This document shows, in pieces, positions 63,735-64,000 of a stretch of 64,000 nucleotides of DNA (positions are counted from its first letter, which is position 1; the number at the start of each line of letters is the position of its first letter). The stretch covers positions 124,001 to 188,000 of the forward strand of contig CAKZOD010000022.1 of the NCBI GenBank assembly GCA_937136055.1, read 5' to 3'. Source of the stretch: an uncultured Oceanospirillaceae bacterium. GTDB taxonomy: Bacteria > Pseudomonadota > Gammaproteobacteria > Pseudomonadales > Balneatricaceae. The notes under the pieces were generated by a model. The model ran no database searches, was not told where the DNA came from, and worked only from the letters and a program-made list of their open reading frames with translations. Position numbers and translations under genes: made by a program.

Positions 63735-64000
63735 ATGCAGGCAACAGAACAAGTAAGACACAACTGGACTAACAAAGAAGTTCAGGCTTTATTTGACCTG
63801 CCGTTCAATGACTTGCTTTTTAAGGCGCATTGCGTGCATCGTGAAAATTTCGATCCTAACCAAGTACAAGTAAGTACTTTGCTATCTATTAAAACTGGTG
63901 CTTGCCCTGAAGATTGCAAATATTGCCCACAAAGCGCTCGTTACAATACAGGCCTTGAGCGTGAGCGCTTAATGGAAGTAGAAGCGGTTGTTAATAAAGC
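63735..64000 (+). CDS. bioB: Biotin synthase, 5' part (runs off the window)
   Basis: The frame opens at ATG 63735 with AGGAGA about a dozen bases upstream and continues past the end of the window. The first 88 residues include [19 protein letters not shown] and the radical-SAM cluster motif [13 protein letters not shown] (CxxxCxxC), then [11 protein letters not shown]. It inserts sulfur into dethiobiotin. I saw no clear BirA operator in the comF-bioB gap. Confidence 0.95.
   Translation, partial: MQATEQVRHNWTNKEVQALFDLPFNDLLFKAHCVHRENFDPNQVQVSTLLSIKTGACPEDCKYCPQSARYNTGLERERLMEVEAVVNK

Overview
The window reads as chromosomal core DNA of a low-GC (about 40% by eye), probably marine gammaproteobacterium. 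Reasons: DksA, ThiI, ComF, BioA/BioB and PanB/PanC are all gammaproteobacterial in type; there is a Na+-pumping oxaloacetate decarboxylase; and two blocks follow the Pseudomonas gene order (zwf-pgl-eda beside hexR with gap opposite edd-glk, and dksA-gluQ-cbrX-cbrA-cbrB-[sRNA]-pcnB-folK-panB-panC). I cannot name the genus. I see no rRNA, tRNA, insertion sequence, prophage or CRISPR array.

Layout. 0.3-11.3 kb: an IclR regulator and the glucose catabolism regulon: eda, pgl and zwf (-), hexR (+), pyk (-), gap (-), edd and glk (+). A near-palindrome of the form GTAATRTTAC recurs in front of zwf, pyk and gap/edd and is the likely HexR operator. 11.6-18.4 kb: small accessory genes (SH3-domain secreted protein, flavodoxin-like protein, DUF5062-like protein, YcbL-type metallo-hydrolase, an orphan adhesin retention-module protein), a YejM/PbgA-type sulfatase gene interrupted by one in-frame TGA, and thiI. 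18.4-22 kb: oadGAB. 22.1-25.2 kb: a large HD-GYP sensor protein. 25.5-29.7 kb: an AapJQMP amino-acid ABC transporter, then gnd. 31.9-36.9 kb: a three-gene signalling cluster. 36.9-38.6 kb: rsmC and rsuA. 38.9-48.1 kb (-): thiolase, amidohydrolase, a peptide ABC transporter and an ArgE-type deacylase, probably a peptide/amide scavenging group. 48.6-59.5 kb (-): the dksA-to-panC block containing the CbrXAB system. 59.8-64 kb: sfsA, bioA, trmO, comF and the start of bioB.

The most interesting element is the 867-base gap between cbrB and pcnB. On the minus strand it holds an almost perfect sigma-54 promoter (53095-53109), TGTTAC/GTAACA repeats 90-150 bases upstream of the predicted start, and a transcript region with several (AAN)n stretches. 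This is the position and architecture of the Pseudomonas sRNA CrcZ, the Hfq/Crc decoy. A 56-residue membrane protein gene (cbrX) lies just before cbrA, overlapping its start. Two transporter genes in this window (25485, 46840) carry AAN-repeat stretches next to their ribosome binding sites, so sensor, decoy RNA and candidate targets may all lie here. This is inference from sequence; no transcript or binding data were available.
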